Source of the DNA: JAJEBT01 sp965214975
GTDB lineage: Bacteria > Pseudomonadota > Alphaproteobacteria > MPNO01 > UBA830
Length of the DNA: 64,000 bases
Assembly: GCA_965214975.1 (NCBI GenBank)
Contig: OZ244055.1
Coordinates: forward strand, 1,674,001-1,738,000
Reading direction: 5' to 3'
Shown: positions 6,758-16,340 of the stretch, one piece after another
How positions within the stretch are numbered: the first letter of the stretch is position 1
Layout: each line of letters opens with the position of its first letter
The notes under the pieces: generated by a model
Seen by the model: only the letters and a program-made list of their open reading frames with translations
The model's database searches: none
What the model was told of the DNA's origin: nothing
Position numbers and translations under genes: made by a program

Positions 6758-8521
6758 GTGAAGCCGCCCGAACTCGTCAGGCGGCTGAACCGGTCCGTCC
6801 GGAACCGCCAGTTCATCCTGATCCTTCTGGCCATGGTCACGGGGCCCGCGGCCGCTCTGGGCGCGATCGCCTTCCGGGAGCTCATCGTGCTCGGCCAGAC
6901 CGTTCTGTTCGGGAACCGCCTGGAATCCCTATCCGGGTTCGTCGACGCCCTGCCGGCATGGCAGATCGTGGCGGTGCCGGCCCTCGGCGGGCTGGCCGTC
7001 GGGCTGTTCGTGCATTTCTGGATGCCCGGACGCCGGAACCGCGGCATCGCCGACGTCGTGGAGGCCGCCGCGCTGGGGCGCGGACGGATCGGGGCGCGGG
7101 AGGGGTTCGGCGCGACCGTCGCGACCGCCGCCTCCATCAGCGTCGGAGCCTCGGTCGGCCGCGAGGGACCGGTCGTCCATCTCGGCGCCACCCTGTCGTC
7201 GCTGGTGGCCTCCAGACTCGGCCTCGACAGATCCGAATCGATCACCCTGCTCGGATGCGGCGCGGCGTCGGCGGTCGCGGCCTCGTTCAACGCGCCGATC
7301 GCCGGCGTGTTCTTCGCGCTGGAGGTGGTCATCGGCCACTACGCGCTGAGCGCGTTCGCGCCCATCGTCATCGCCAGCGTCACCGGGACCGTGATCTCGC
7401 GGCTCTATTTCGGGGATTTCCCCGCCTTCATCGTTCCGGAACTGTCGATCGTCTCGTTCTGGGAGTTTCCGGCCTTCGCTCTTCTCGGGGTCACCTGCGC
7501 GGTCGCGGCGGTGCTTCTCCTCAAGTCCATCGCGTTCACCAGCGACGTGATGGCACGCGTTCCCGTGCCCGCGTGGGCGAGGCCGATGGGCGCGGGAACC
7601 TGCGTGGGCGTCATCGCCCTCGCCTTCCCCCAAGTGCTCGGCGTGGGCTACGAGGCGACGGATTTCGCGCTCAAGGGCCAGTACGAGTTCCAGCTTCTGG
7701 TCGCGCTGATGATCGCCAAGACCGCCGCGACCGCGGTCTGCCTCGGCGGCGGCTTCGGCGGCGGCATCTTCAGCCCGTCCCTGTTCATCGGCGCGATGGT
7801 CGGCGGAGCCTACGGGATCGTCGTGACGACGGTGTTTCCGGCGCTGTCGTCCGGCCATTCGGCCTACGCCCTCGTCGGTCTCGGGGCCGTGTCGGGGGCG
7901 GTGCTCGGAGCCCCGATCTCCACCATCCTGATCGTGTTCGAGCTGACCGCCAACTACCAGCTGGCGATCGCGGTCATGGTGGCCGTCGTCATCACCACCG
8001 TCATCACCCAGCAGATTCTGGGCGTGTCGTTCTTCACCTGGCAGCTGCGGCGCAGGGGCATCACGCTCCAGACCACGCGCGATCTCGGCGACTTCGCGAC
8101 GGCGCACGTCGAGGACGTCATGACGGACCAGTACATCGCGGTCCGGTCCACCATGCCGGCCGGCGACCTGCTCGAGCGGGTGCTGGCGTCGCCGCACGAC
8201 GAGGCGTATCTCGTCGGCGAGAACGGCGAGCTCTCCGGAACCGTCTCGCTCCGCGATCTGGTCGAGCGGACCTCCGGTCCCGCGGGGGGAACCCTCGCCG
8301 CCGCCGACGTCGCCCGAATCGACCCTCCGGCCATCGAAGCGGGCCAGACCATCTCCGACGCGCTCGACCGCATCGAGGGAGCCGGCATCGAGCACATGCC
8401 CGTCGTCGCCGACGTCAGGACCGGACGGCTCGTCGGCATCCTGCACAAGATGGATCTGCTGGCGGCCTACAACCGGGCCTTCATGGACACCCGCCGGGAG
8501 GAGCGCGGCGGGCTCGGGTGA
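6758..8521 (+). CDS. ClC-family chloride channel/transporter with CBS pair
   Basis: A 587-residue ClC protein with about 18 membrane helices followed by two cytoplasmic CBS domains (from about residue 445; motifs VEDVMTDQYIAVRS and GIEHMPVVADVRTG). The signatures are present: GREGPVVHLGA with the gating Glu, FNAPIAGVFFALEVV, GGGFGGGIFSPSLFIG and GAPISTILIVFELT. In E. coli ClcA the internal proton glutamate is the second Glu of the sequence IIEEM; here the aligned position is Val (ALEVV), as in many chloride channels rather than proton exchangers. The start is the GTG at 6758, with GGGG 10 nt upstream; an in-frame ATG further upstream lies inside the thioesterase gene. It ends 187 bp before uvrD. 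Confidence 0.88.
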   Translation: MKPPELVRRLNRSVRNRQFILILLAMVTGPAAALGAIAFRELIVLGQTVLFGNRLESLSGFVDALPAWQIVAVPALGGLAVGLFVHFWMPGRRNRGIADVVEAAALGRGRIGAREGFGATVATAASISVGASVGREGPVVHLGATLSSLVASRLGLDRSESITLLGCGAASAVAASFNAPIAGVFFALEVVIGHYALSAFAPIVIASVTGTVISRLYFGDFPAFIVPELSIVSFWEFPAFALLGVTCAVAAVLLLKSIAFTSDVMARVPVPAWARPMGAGTCVGVIALAFPQVLGVGYEATDFALKGQYEFQLLVALMIAKTAATAVCLGGGFGGGIFSPSLFIGAMVGGAYGIVVTTVFPALSSGHSAYALVGLGAVSGAVLGAPISTILIVFELTANYQLAIAVMVAVVITTVITQQILGVSFFTWQLRRRGITLQTTRDLGDFATAHVEDVMTDQYIAVRSTMPAGDLLERVLASPHDEAYLVGENGELSGTVSLRDLVERTSGPAGGTLAAADVARIDPPAIEAGQTISDALDRIEGAGIEHMPVVADVRTGRLVGILHKMDLLAAYNRAFMDTRREERGGLG

Positions 8522-8693
8522 CGCCCCACGGCTCGTTTCCTGTCCGGCAACCGGTGAACCGGACCCGCTGGAGCCGCCCTCGACCGCATGGCAGGCAGTT
8601 CCGCGTCCGTTGCCGGCACCCGGTCACGGCAAGAAGCGAGCCCCGGGCGACCTCCCGGCCGCCGATTCGATTCAGCGGCCCCCGGCCGGCTGG

Positions 8694-8699
8694 TATACT
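8694..8699 (+). promoter_or_regulatory. -10 box just upstream of uvrD
   Basis: TATACT at 8694-8699 ends 9 bp before the ATG at 8709 and is the only AT-rich hexamer in a very GC-rich stretch. If used, transcription would begin within about three bases of the start codon. No good -35 box is seen. Confidence 0.35.
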
Positions 8700-8708
8700 G
8701 GCCGGGCG

Positions 8709-10922
8709 ATGCAGGCTCCCGCCGTCCCCGAGACCCCCGCCGACGATCCGCCCTACATGGGCGGGCTCACCGAGGAACAGCGCGAAGCCGTCGAGACCCT
8801 CGACGGCCCTCTTCTGGTGCTGGCCGGGGCCGGGACCGGCAAGACCCGCGTGCTCACCACCCGCGTCGCCCACATCATCGCGACCGGCCGTGCCTGGCCG
8901 AGCCAGATCCTCGCGGTCACCTTCACCAACAAGGCCGCCCGCGAGATGCAGGACCGCATCGCCCGCATGACCGGAGGCGGGGTCGAAGGACTGTGGATCG
9001 GCACGTTCCACGCGATCTCCGCCCGCATCCTGCGCCGGCACGCGGAACTCGTCGGCCTCAGGCCGGATTTCACGATCCTCGACCAGGACGACCAGACGCG
9101 GCTGGTCAAGCAGGTTCTCAACGCCGAATCCGTCGACACCAAGCGCTGGCCGCCGCGCGCCGTGGGCACCGCGATCCAGCGTTTCAAGGACCGGGGCCTG
9201 CCGCCCGACAGGCTGGGCGCCGCCGACGCCGGAGACATGGCCGACGGGCGGCTCGGCGAGATCTACGCCCTTTACCAGGAACGCCTGGCCACGCTCAACT
9301 CGGCGGATTTCGGCGACCTGATCCTGCACTGCGTGAACCTGTTCGCCTCCAGCCCGGAGGTTCTCGAGAGATGGCAGGACCGGTTCTCCCACATCCTCGT
9401 CGACGAGTACCAGGATTCCAACGTGGCGCAGTACCTGTGGCTGAGGCTTCTCGCCCAGAAACGGCGCAACATCTGCTGCGTCGGCGACGACGACCAGTCG
9501 ATCTACAGCTGGCGCGGCGCCGAGGTCGGAAACATCCTGCGGTTCGAGAAGGATTTCGAAGGCGCGCGGATCGTGAGGCTGGAGCGCAACTACCGCTCGA
9601 CGCAGCCGATCCTGGCCGCCGCCTCGGAGATGATCGCCCACAACCGGGGCCGGCTCGGCAAGACGTTGTGGACGGACGTCGCGGATGGCGCGCCCGTTCA
9701 GGTGCGCCTCGTCGAGAACGGCGAGGAGGAGGCGAGGTTCGTCTGCGAGGAAATCGACGCGCTGCAGCGTCAGGGAGCGCCCCTGGACGAGATCGCCATT
9801 CTCGTCCGCGCAGGCTTCCAGATGCGCCAGTTCGAGGAGCGGATGCTCCAGGCCGACATCCCGTACCGGGTCTACGGCGGGCCGCGGTTCTACGAGCGCC
9901 AGGAGATCCGCGACGCCATCGCCTACATCCGCGTCATCGAGCAGCCCGACGACGATCTCGCTCTCGAACGCATCATCAACGTTCCCCGCAGGGGCATCGG
10001 CGACGCCACGCTGCAGCGCCTGCACGCTTTCGCCCGCGCGCGGAGCATCTCTCTTCACGAGGCCGCCCGGCGCATCGTCGGGACCGACGAGCTCGGCGGC
10101 GCGCGGCGAAGGCTCGAGAGACTGCTCGCCGACTTCGCGCGGTGGCGCAAGCGCGCGGTGGACGAGGACCATGCCGAGGTTCTGAAGCTGGTGCTCGACG
10201 AATGCGGATACACGGAGATGTGGCAGCGAACCACCACCCCCGACGCCCCGGGGCGCCTCGAGAACCTCAAGGAGCTGGTGGCGACGCTCCACGAATTCGG
10301 CTCCTTCGGGGAGTTTCTCGAACATGTCGGCCTGGTGATGGACCGCGACGGCGACGAAGGAACGCTGAAGGTGAGCCTCATGACGCTTCACGCCGCGAAG
10401 GGCCTGGAATTCGCCCACGTGTTCCTCCCGGGATGGGAGGAGGAGATCTTCCCGAACCACCGGGCGCTGGCCGACGGCGCGGAGGCGGCGCTCGAGGAGG
10501 AACGGCGCCTCGCCTATGTCGGCCTCACCCGGGCCAAGCAGCGGGTCTGGATCTCCCGAGCCGTCACCCGGCTGGTCTACAACCGGTGGGTTGCGGGCGC
10601 GGCGTCGCGCTTCATCCACGAGTTGCCCGCGAAGCACGTCAACGAGATCTCCCGGACCAGCCGGTTCGCCCGCGCCATGCATGCCGGCACGGACCCGTTC
10701 TCCGGCGGCCGCGCCGCCGGGCCGGGCCGCCGACGGGCGGCGCGGCTGCAGGCCATTCCTCCGCCCGCCGGCGGCGCCGGCTCCGTCGAGGTGGGAACGC
10801 GGATCTTCCACCAGAAGTTCGGCTACGGCACGGTGCTCGCCAACGACGCCGGACACCTCGACGTCAGCTTCGAGAAGGCCGGCGAAAAGAAGGTCATGGA
10901 AGACTTCGTCAGACCGGCATGA
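8709..10922 (+). CDS. uvrD: UvrD/PcrA/Rep-type DNA helicase
   Basis: A 737-residue superfamily 1A 3'-5' helicase of nucleotide excision and mismatch repair. Motifs in order: Q motif GLTEEQREAV (19-28), Walker A AGAGTGKT (39-46), TFTNKAAREM, Walker B DEYQDSN, motif III GDDDQSIYSWRGAE, motif IV LERNYRSTQPIL, motif V MTLHAAKGLEFAHVFLPG and motif VI EERRLAYVGLTRAKQ. The C-terminus (about 695-737: IFHQKFGYGTVLANDAGHLD) is the Tudor-like RNA-polymerase-binding domain of UvrD/PcrA, which separates it from Rep. The ATG at 8709 has no clear Shine-Dalgarno sequence and lies very close to a TATACT box. The stop overlaps the prmA start by ATGA, so the two are co-translated. Confidence 0.95.
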   Translation: MQAPAVPETPADDPPYMGGLTEEQREAVETLDGPLLVLAGAGTGKTRVLTTRVAHIIATGRAWPSQILAVTFTNKAAREMQDRIARMTGGGVEGLWIGTFHAISARILRRHAELVGLRPDFTILDQDDQTRLVKQVLNAESVDTKRWPPRAVGTAIQRFKDRGLPPDRLGAADAGDMADGRLGEIYALYQERLATLNSADFGDLILHCVNLFASSPEVLERWQDRFSHILVDEYQDSNVAQYLWLRLLAQKRRNICCVGDDDQSIYSWRGAEVGNILRFEKDFEGARIVRLERNYRSTQPILAAASEMIAHNRGRLGKTLWTDVADGAPVQVRLVENGEEEARFVCEEIDALQRQGAPLDEIAILVRAGFQMRQFEERMLQADIPYRVYGGPRFYERQEIRDAIAYIRVIEQPDDDLALERIINVPRRGIGDATLQRLHAFARARSISLHEAARRIVGTDELGGARRRLERLLADFARWRKRAVDEDHAEVLKLVLDECGYTEMWQRTTTPDAPGRLENLKELVATLHEFGSFGEFLEHVGLVMDRDGDEGTLKVSLMTLHAAKGLEFAHVFLPGWEEEIFPNHRALADGAEAALEEERRLAYVGLTRAKQRVWISRAVTRLVYNRWVAGAASRFIHELPAKHVNEISRTSRFARAMHAGTDPFSGGRAAGPGRRRAARLQAIPPPAGGAGSVEVGTRIFHQKFGYGTVLANDAGHLDVSFEKAGEKKVMEDFVRPA

Positions 10923-11806
10923 CGGATGCCGGCCTCTGGAGGATCGTGCTCGAGGACGTCGAGGAAGCCGCCGCTCCCGTCTTCGAGGTCGCCCTCGCCG
11001 ATCTGACGACCGCGGTCGCCGGAGAACTCGACGAGTTCGGGAACCTCCGGAAGCTGAGCGGCTATGCCGAGTCCAGGCCCGACGCCTCGGCGGTTCGGCG
11101 GTCCGTTGCCGCGGCCGCCCGCGCCGCCGGAGCGGACGTCCCCGCCATCGCGATCCTCGAGGTTCCGCAACGGGACTGGGTCGGCGAACAGGAGCGCATC
11201 CTTCCTCCGCTGGACATCGGCCGCTTCCGCGTCTTCGGCTCGCATGTCCGGGCAGATCCCCCGCCCGACGCCGTCCCGGTCCGCATCGACGCCGGGCTGG
11301 CGTTCGGAACCGGGCGCCACGCGAGCACCGCGGGCTGCCTGACGGCGATCGACGGCCTCCTCCGCGAAGGCGTCCGGCCGGCACGGCCGCTCGACGTCGG
11401 GACGGGCAGCGGAATTCTCGGAATCGCCATGGCCCTCTGCCTCGACGTTTCCGTCCTCGCCACCGACACGGATCCGGTGGCCGTTCGCGTCGCGACGGAA
11501 AACGCCCGGATCAACGGCGTCGCCGGCCGGTTCACGGCATTCGCCGCCGACGGATTCGACTGCCCCGAAATCGCCCGGAGCGAACCCCGCGACCTTGTCG
11601 TCGCCAACATCTTCGCGAGACCGCTGATCGACCTCGCCCCGGCGGCGGCGCGGACGCTCGGAACCGGGGGCTGGCTGATCCTGTCCGGCCTGCGCAGCGC
11701 CGAAGCGGATCCGGTCGCCCGCGCCTACGAGACGGCCGGCATCGACTGCAGGGACCGGATGGAGATATCCGGCTGGACGACTCTCGTCGGGATCCGGAGA
11801 ACCTGA
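10919..11806 (+). CDS. prmA: Ribosomal protein L11 methyltransferase
   Basis: A 295-residue S-adenosylmethionine-dependent enzyme that methylates ribosomal protein L11. The N-terminal substrate domain (about 1-110) is followed by a linker rich in prolines, the segment RIDAGLAFGTGRHASTAGCL, SAM motif I LDVGTGSGILGIAMA, the acidic end of strand 2 (ATDTDPVAV), and VVANIFARPLIDLAP, the NxxI motif typical of PrmA. C-terminal LSGLRSAEADPVARAYE is also family-typical. It starts inside the uvrD stop codon (ATGA). Confidence 0.93.
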   Translation: MTDAGLWRIVLEDVEEAAAPVFEVALADLTTAVAGELDEFGNLRKLSGYAESRPDASAVRRSVAAAARAAGADVPAIAILEVPQRDWVGEQERILPPLDIGRFRVFGSHVRADPPPDAVPVRIDAGLAFGTGRHASTAGCLTAIDGLLREGVRPARPLDVGTGSGILGIAMALCLDVSVLATDTDPVAVRVATENARINGVAGRFTAFAADGFDCPEIARSEPRDLVVANIFARPLIDLAPAAARTLGTGGWLILSGLRSAEADPVARAYETAGIDCRDRMEISGWTTLVGIRRT

Positions 11807-11928
11807 CGAAAGGCCCCGATGCGCTTCGCGACCGCCGTGGTATCATCCGGAAAGGCTCTTCCGATCCGTCCGCCGCGCCGGACGGCCGGGTTCCGAAGCC
11901 CCGATTCCCATCCATGCGGGGACGCGAG

Positions 11929-13896
11929 ATGCCTTCGCCGACTGCCGATCCCGGCCGGATCCACCTGCTTCGGGGCATCGCGGCCTCGACTTTCGACACC
12001 GAGGCGGACGGCGCGCCGGCGGTGCTGGCGGCGCTCGTTCCCGGACTCCCCCCTCCCGACACGCGCCGGCAGGTCGAGACCGAACGCGCCCTCTTGAAGC
12101 CGGCGCTGCGGAGCCGGGCTTCGGAGGAGGATATCGGGGCCCTCCGCAACCTTCTCGCCGAGCGCGGCCTCGACGGTTTTCTCGTCCCGGTGACCGACGA
12201 GTACCGCGGCGAGTTCGTTCCGCCCTGCGCCCAGCGGCTGCGCTGGCTCAGCGGCTTCAGCGGATCGTCGGGCCTCGGCATCGTGCTTGCCGGCAGGGCC
12301 GCGGTTTTCGTCGACGGACGGTACGAGCTGCAGGTCTCCGGCGAGGTCGACGCGGCCATCTTCGATCCCCGCCATGCGACCAGGTCGCCTCCCCGCGACT
12401 GGCTTTCGGAGAATCTCGAAGGGAACGCGCGCATCGGCTTCGATCCCTGGCTCCATACCCCGAAGGAACTGGACGCCCTGGAGAGTCCGGGCGTCGAGCT
12501 CCTCGCCATCGAGCCCAATCCGGTGGATCTCGTCTGGACCGGCCGTCCGCCCGAGCCGATCGGTCCCGTCACGCCTCACGAAATCCGCTACGCCGGAGCG
12601 GAGGCGTCCGAGAAACGCCGCGGGATCGCCCGGACAGTCGCCGAGGCGGGATGGCGGGCCGTCGTCGTCTGCGCACCCGATTCGGTCGCCTGGCTGCTCA
12701 ACGTCCGCGGATGCGACGTCGCCAACACGCCGCTCGCGCTCAGCCGTGCGGTGATTCGCGGCGACGGCGGCGCGGACTGGTTCGTGGACCAGCGCAAGGT
12801 CACCCCGGCCGTCCGGGAGTGGCTGGACCCAGAAGTGGCGATACGGGCGCCGGAAAGCCTCGGGGAAACGCTCGACGCCCTCGGCGGGAACGACGGAACG
12901 GTCGCGCTCGACCCCGCGGCCACACCCGCATGGATCGCGCTGCGGCTGGAGCGCGCCGGGGCCCGGATCGCGAACGCCGCAGATCCCTGCGCCGCGGCCA
13001 AGGCGCGGAAGAACCCCGTCGAGCTCGACGGCGCGCGCGCCTGCCACGTCAGGGACGGCGTCGCGCTTTGCGAATTCCTCGCCTGGCTCCAGGACAGTGC
13101 CGGCAACGGCGGACTCACGGAAACGACGGCCGCGGCCCGGCTCGAGGAGTTCCGCCGCCGCGACCCGCTGTTCAGGGAAGCGAGCTTCGAGACGATTTCG
13201 GCGACGGGGCCGAACGGCGCGATCGTCCACTACCATCCATCGAAGGGGAGCGACCGTCCGATCCGCGGCGGCGATCTCTATCTCGTGGATTCCGGCGCGC
13301 AGTATCTCGACGGAACCACGGACGTCACGCGGACGGTCCACGTTCGCGGGGCCGGGCGTCCCCCGGACGAGGTCAGGGACCGCTTCACGCGCGTCCTCAA
13401 GGGCCACATCGCGATCGCCGTCGCGAGATTTCCGGCGGGCACGAGCGGCGGACGGCTGGACGTTCTTGCCCGGGCGTCGCTGTGGCAGGCCGGCCTCGAC
13501 TACGATCACGGCACCGGACACGGCGTCGGCAGCTATCTGGGCGTGCACGAGGGCCCTCAGCGCATTTCCTCCCGGCCGGACCGGGTGGCCCTGGAGCCCG
13601 GCATGATTCTCTCGAACGAACCCGGGTACTACCGCCCGGGCGAATACGGGATCCGGATCGAGAATCTCGTGACCGTCCGGCCATGGGAAGGAGGCGGGGA
13701 GGACGGCAGGGAAATGCTGTGTTTCGAGACCCTGACCCTGGCGCCGATCGATCGCGACCTCGTCCTGGCCGGTCTGCTGACGCGGGAAGAGAGGGACTGG
13801 CTGAACCGCTACCACGGCCGGGTGCGCGAGACGATCGGACCCGGACTGTCTCCCGGGGCCCGGGACTGGCTCGAGGAGGTTTCCGCACCGATCTGA
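11929..13896 (+). CDS. pepP: Xaa-Pro aminopeptidase (M24B), large form
   Basis: A 655-residue aminopeptidase P of the long, three-domain type, which removes N-terminal residues preceding proline. Two creatinase-like N-terminal domains (about 65-190 and 215-355) precede the pita-bread catalytic domain. The five metal ligands are recognisable: LVDSGAQYLDGTTDVTRT (two Asp), GTGHGVGSYLGVHEGP (His), LSNEPGYYRPGEYGIRIEN (two Glu). The C-terminal 60 residues (ETLTLAPIDRDLVL, then LNRYHGRVRETIGP) are the usual extension of large bacterial and eukaryotic APP. I chose the ATG at 11929, preceded by GGGGACG; an ATG five codons upstream is equally in frame. The gene symbol is by function; E. coli pepP is shorter. 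Confidence 0.9.
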   Translation: MPSPTADPGRIHLLRGIAASTFDTEADGAPAVLAALVPGLPPPDTRRQVETERALLKPALRSRASEEDIGALRNLLAERGLDGFLVPVTDEYRGEFVPPCAQRLRWLSGFSGSSGLGIVLAGRAAVFVDGRYELQVSGEVDAAIFDPRHATRSPPRDWLSENLEGNARIGFDPWLHTPKELDALESPGVELLAIEPNPVDLVWTGRPPEPIGPVTPHEIRYAGAEASEKRRGIARTVAEAGWRAVVVCAPDSVAWLLNVRGCDVANTPLALSRAVIRGDGGADWFVDQRKVTPAVREWLDPEVAIRAPESLGETLDALGGNDGTVALDPAATPAWIALRLERAGARIANAADPCAAAKARKNPVELDGARACHVRDGVALCEFLAWLQDSAGNGGLTETTAAARLEEFRRRDPLFREASFETISATGPNGAIVHYHPSKGSDRPIRGGDLYLVDSGAQYLDGTTDVTRTVHVRGAGRPPDEVRDRFTRVLKGHIAIAVARFPAGTSGGRLDVLARASLWQAGLDYDHGTGHGVGSYLGVHEGPQRISSRPDRVALEPGMILSNEPGYYRPGEYGIRIENLVTVRPWEGGGEDGREMLCFETLTLAPIDRDLVLAGLLTREERDWLNRYHGRVRETIGPGLSPGARDWLEEVSAPI

Positions 13897-13995
13897 TCGG
13901 GGCCCGCGGCGCCGACCTGCGGAACGGACCGGATCCGCGCCGAAGCGCGCCCCGACCGCGGCTGCAACGCTCCCCGGGGACGCGACCGCGGCGAA

Positions 13996-14787
13996 TCAGC
14001 CCTCTTGCGGCAGCTTCAGCATTTCCCCAAGAAGATTCCAGATCGCCTCCGGCCGCTCGACGTGGCAGTTGTGTCCGAGGCCTTCGAAAACGACCGCCTC
14101 CGGGTCCAGGCCCCGCATGTCCGACAGCGAGCACATCGGGTCGCGTTCGCCGGCCGCCAGCCTCACCGGGCAGCAGGCGGCATGGTAGAACGCCGCGAGT
14201 TCCGGTCCGGCAACCGCATTGATCGCGTTGTCGGCCGCGAGACGGAAACGTCCGTTCTCCTCCGCGATCCCGACCGCGGCCAGCGGATCCTCCGGCGGAA
14301 CCAGACCGAACAGCCCCGAAACCTTGAGATAGCGCTCGACCGCCTCGTCGCGATCGTCCATCCAGCGCACCGGCCTCGCGGAAAGATCCTTGAGTCTGGA
14401 GACTTCTCCGTCGGTCCACGCGATCTTGACGCCGAAGGCGAGCACGCATTTCACGTTCACGCCGAACCACCCGGTCGCCAGGGCCATCGCGACGGCGCCT
14501 CCCATCGAATGACCCAGAAGGATCGCCTCCCCGTCCTGACCTCCGACAACGGCCGCCACGTCCGCCGCATGCACGCCGTAACCGTACGGCCCGCCATGAC
14601 CCGAGCGTCCATGTCCCCGGAGGTCCGGGGCGATCCAGCGATGCGGCCAGCTCTCCCGGAGAATCCCCTGCAACGGCCCCCAGACGGAAGCGTTCGCGCC
14701 CAGCCCGTGAAGAAGCACCAGGGTCGGTTCGCCGGACCCTCCTCCGTCGAAGCGCAAGGCGCCCCGGCTCCCGTTCGACGGGGTCAT
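13996..14787 (-). CDS. Alpha/beta-hydrolase coupled to a UbiD-family gene
   Basis: A 263-residue alpha/beta-hydrolase. Visible features are the oxyanion segment LLHGLGANASVWGP (about 24-37), the nucleophile elbow GHSMGGAVA (about 92-100), the acid AAGERDPMCS and the catalytic His in GLGHNCHVERPE. It lacks a signal peptide and so is cytoplasmic. Its start overlaps the stop of the upstream ubiD-like gene (ATGA), indicating a two-gene operon. It may hydrolyse an ester, lactone or ring-cleavage product of the compound that the decarboxylase acts on; nothing in the sequence fixes the substrate. Confidence 0.85.
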   Translation of the reverse strand: MTPSNGSRGALRFDGGGSGEPTLVLLHGLGANASVWGPLQGILRESWPHRWIAPDLRGHGRSGHGGPYGYGVHAADVAAVVGGQDGEAILLGHSMGGAVAMALATGWFGVNVKCVLAFGVKIAWTDGEVSRLKDLSARPVRWMDDRDEAVERYLKVSGLFGLVPPEDPLAAVGIAEENGRFRLAADNAINAVAGPELAAFYHAACCPVRLAAGERDPMCSLSDMRGLDPEAVVFEGLGHNCHVERPEAIWNLLGEMLKLPQEG

Positions 14788-16340
14788 GCCGTCGCCTCCC
14801 CGGTCGAGGCCAGGGCGTAGCGGCCGTCCTCGAGCCGTTCCAGACCGTGCGCCTTTCGAACGTCGTCGAGCTCGGCGACGACCTCGCGCCCGTCCCTGCT
14901 CCCGGCAGCCTCCATGAGATCGCGGAAGGTCCGGGGGCCTTCGCGCAACGCCTGCAGGACGGAGCGAGGCTCCGCAACCGCGACCGTCGGCGGTTCGGGA
15001 ACCGGATGGTCCCTGGCCGGATCCCGTCCGAAGGGAAAGGTCAGATCGAAGCCCGCCTTGGCCCCGGTACGCGCGCCGTCAAGCGACGGATCCAGGGGAA
15101 CCGCGCGATAGCCGTTCGAGGGGATGAAATCCCGGTCCGCCTGGAAACGGGTCGCCAGGGCCCAATCCATCTGCTGATCGGAAAACACGTCTATGTCGGG
15201 ATCGACGGCGAAGACATGCTTCACGTCGGCCTTCGATCCCAGCACCGCCGAGATCGCGTTGCGGACCTCTCCGGGATAGTCCTGCCGGATGCTGATGCGG
15301 GCGTTGAACATTCCCCCGCATGACGGGGTGACGTACACCGCGACCGGATGCCGCACCGCCGTCTCGAGCGCCTGCCAGATCGCCGCTTCGGTCCGCAATG
15401 CGCAAAGCTGCGCGGTGTCCGTGCAGGCCAGGTGCCGGCCGCCGATCGTCACCGTCTGGAAGAGCGCGTCACGCCGCATGGTCACGGCCGTCAGATGAAA
15501 GACCGGATTGGTCTTCATCTGTCCGTAATAGCCGACGTATTCCCCGTAGGGGCCTTCGCTTTCGTGCCAGCCCCGCCCGTCCAGATAGCCCTCGAGAACG
15601 ACTTCCGCGTCCGCGGGAACATGGGCGTCGATCGTCACGCACTTCGCCAGGGGCACGGGCGCCCCCCGCATGGAGCCCATGACCCCCAGCTCGTCCGCGT
15701 GGACGGTCATGCTGGTCGCCGCGATGCCGTCCGCCGGGTGCGTCCCGACCACGAAGACCATCGGCATCCGTTCGTCCTCGCGGACATAGGGCGCGTAGAT
15801 CCCTCTGAGGTCGCTTGGCGCCACGAGATCGACGCCCGCTTCGGCGCGCCCCCGCAGCATGATGCGCCGATAGCCGACATTGCGTTTCGTGCCGTCCATG
15901 CTGCACGTGATGTCGATGCCTGCGGAAATGTAGGGCGCTCCGTCGAGTTGATGCTGAAGATGGACCGGCAGCCGGGTGAAGTCCGCGTCCCCGCCCGTCC
16001 AGACGATCTCCTGGCACGGCGCCCCGGAAACCTCCACCGGCGCGATGGAACCGCGCAGGCGCGAGATCACCGTTTGCAGAAGCCCGCTCTCCTCGACGCC
16101 CATCGCCATCGCGAGGCGCCGCCGGCCTCCCATCACGTTGCCGACAAGCTCCGCCCGTTCCGGTCCCGCGTTCTCGAAGAGAACGGCCTTGGGATTTCCG
16201 TCCAGACGGCCGGCGACGTCGACGAGATCGATCGGCGCATCGACCCGTTGCAACTCCCGCCCGTCGTCCAGACGCTCGACGAACCTCCGCAGCCGAAACG
16301 CATCCGTCCGGGCTGCCGCCGCGTCCGTTTTCCCGGTCAC
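14784..16340 (-). CDS. UbiD-family prenyl-FMN-dependent (de)carboxylase
   Basis: A 518-residue UbiD-family enzyme, which uses prenylated FMN to decarboxylate aromatic or alpha,beta-unsaturated acids. The hallmark residues are present: Arg in RNVGYRRIMLRG (cofactor), GTHPADGIAATS, and the Glu pair in ESEGPYGEYVGYYG. The C-terminal extension beyond residue 430 (FGRDPARDHPVPE, then VAEPRSVLQALREG) resembles a small winged-helix-like tail rather than the UbiD core. I start it at the GTG 16338-16340 because GGAGG lies five bases upstream. Coupling to a hydrolase suggests a catabolic role rather than ubiquinone synthesis. The cofactor-making partner UbiX is encoded at 58086-58697. Confidence 0.87.
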   Translation of the reverse strand: MTGKTDAAAARTDAFRLRRFVERLDDGRELQRVDAPIDLVDVAGRLDGNPKAVLFENAGPERAELVGNVMGGRRRLAMAMGVEESGLLQTVISRLRGSIAPVEVSGAPCQEIVWTGGDADFTRLPVHLQHQLDGAPYISAGIDITCSMDGTKRNVGYRRIMLRGRAEAGVDLVAPSDLRGIYAPYVREDERMPMVFVVGTHPADGIAATSMTVHADELGVMGSMRGAPVPLAKCVTIDAHVPADAEVVLEGYLDGRGWHESEGPYGEYVGYYGQMKTNPVFHLTAVTMRRDALFQTVTIGGRHLACTDTAQLCALRTEAAIWQALETAVRHPVAVYVTPSCGGMFNARISIRQDYPGEVRNAISAVLGSKADVKHVFAVDPDIDVFSDQQMDWALATRFQADRDFIPSNGYRAVPLDPSLDGARTGAKAGFDLTFPFGRDPARDHPVPEPPTVAVAEPRSVLQALREGPRTFRDLMEAAGSRDGREVVAELDDVRKAHGLERLEDGRYALASTGEATA

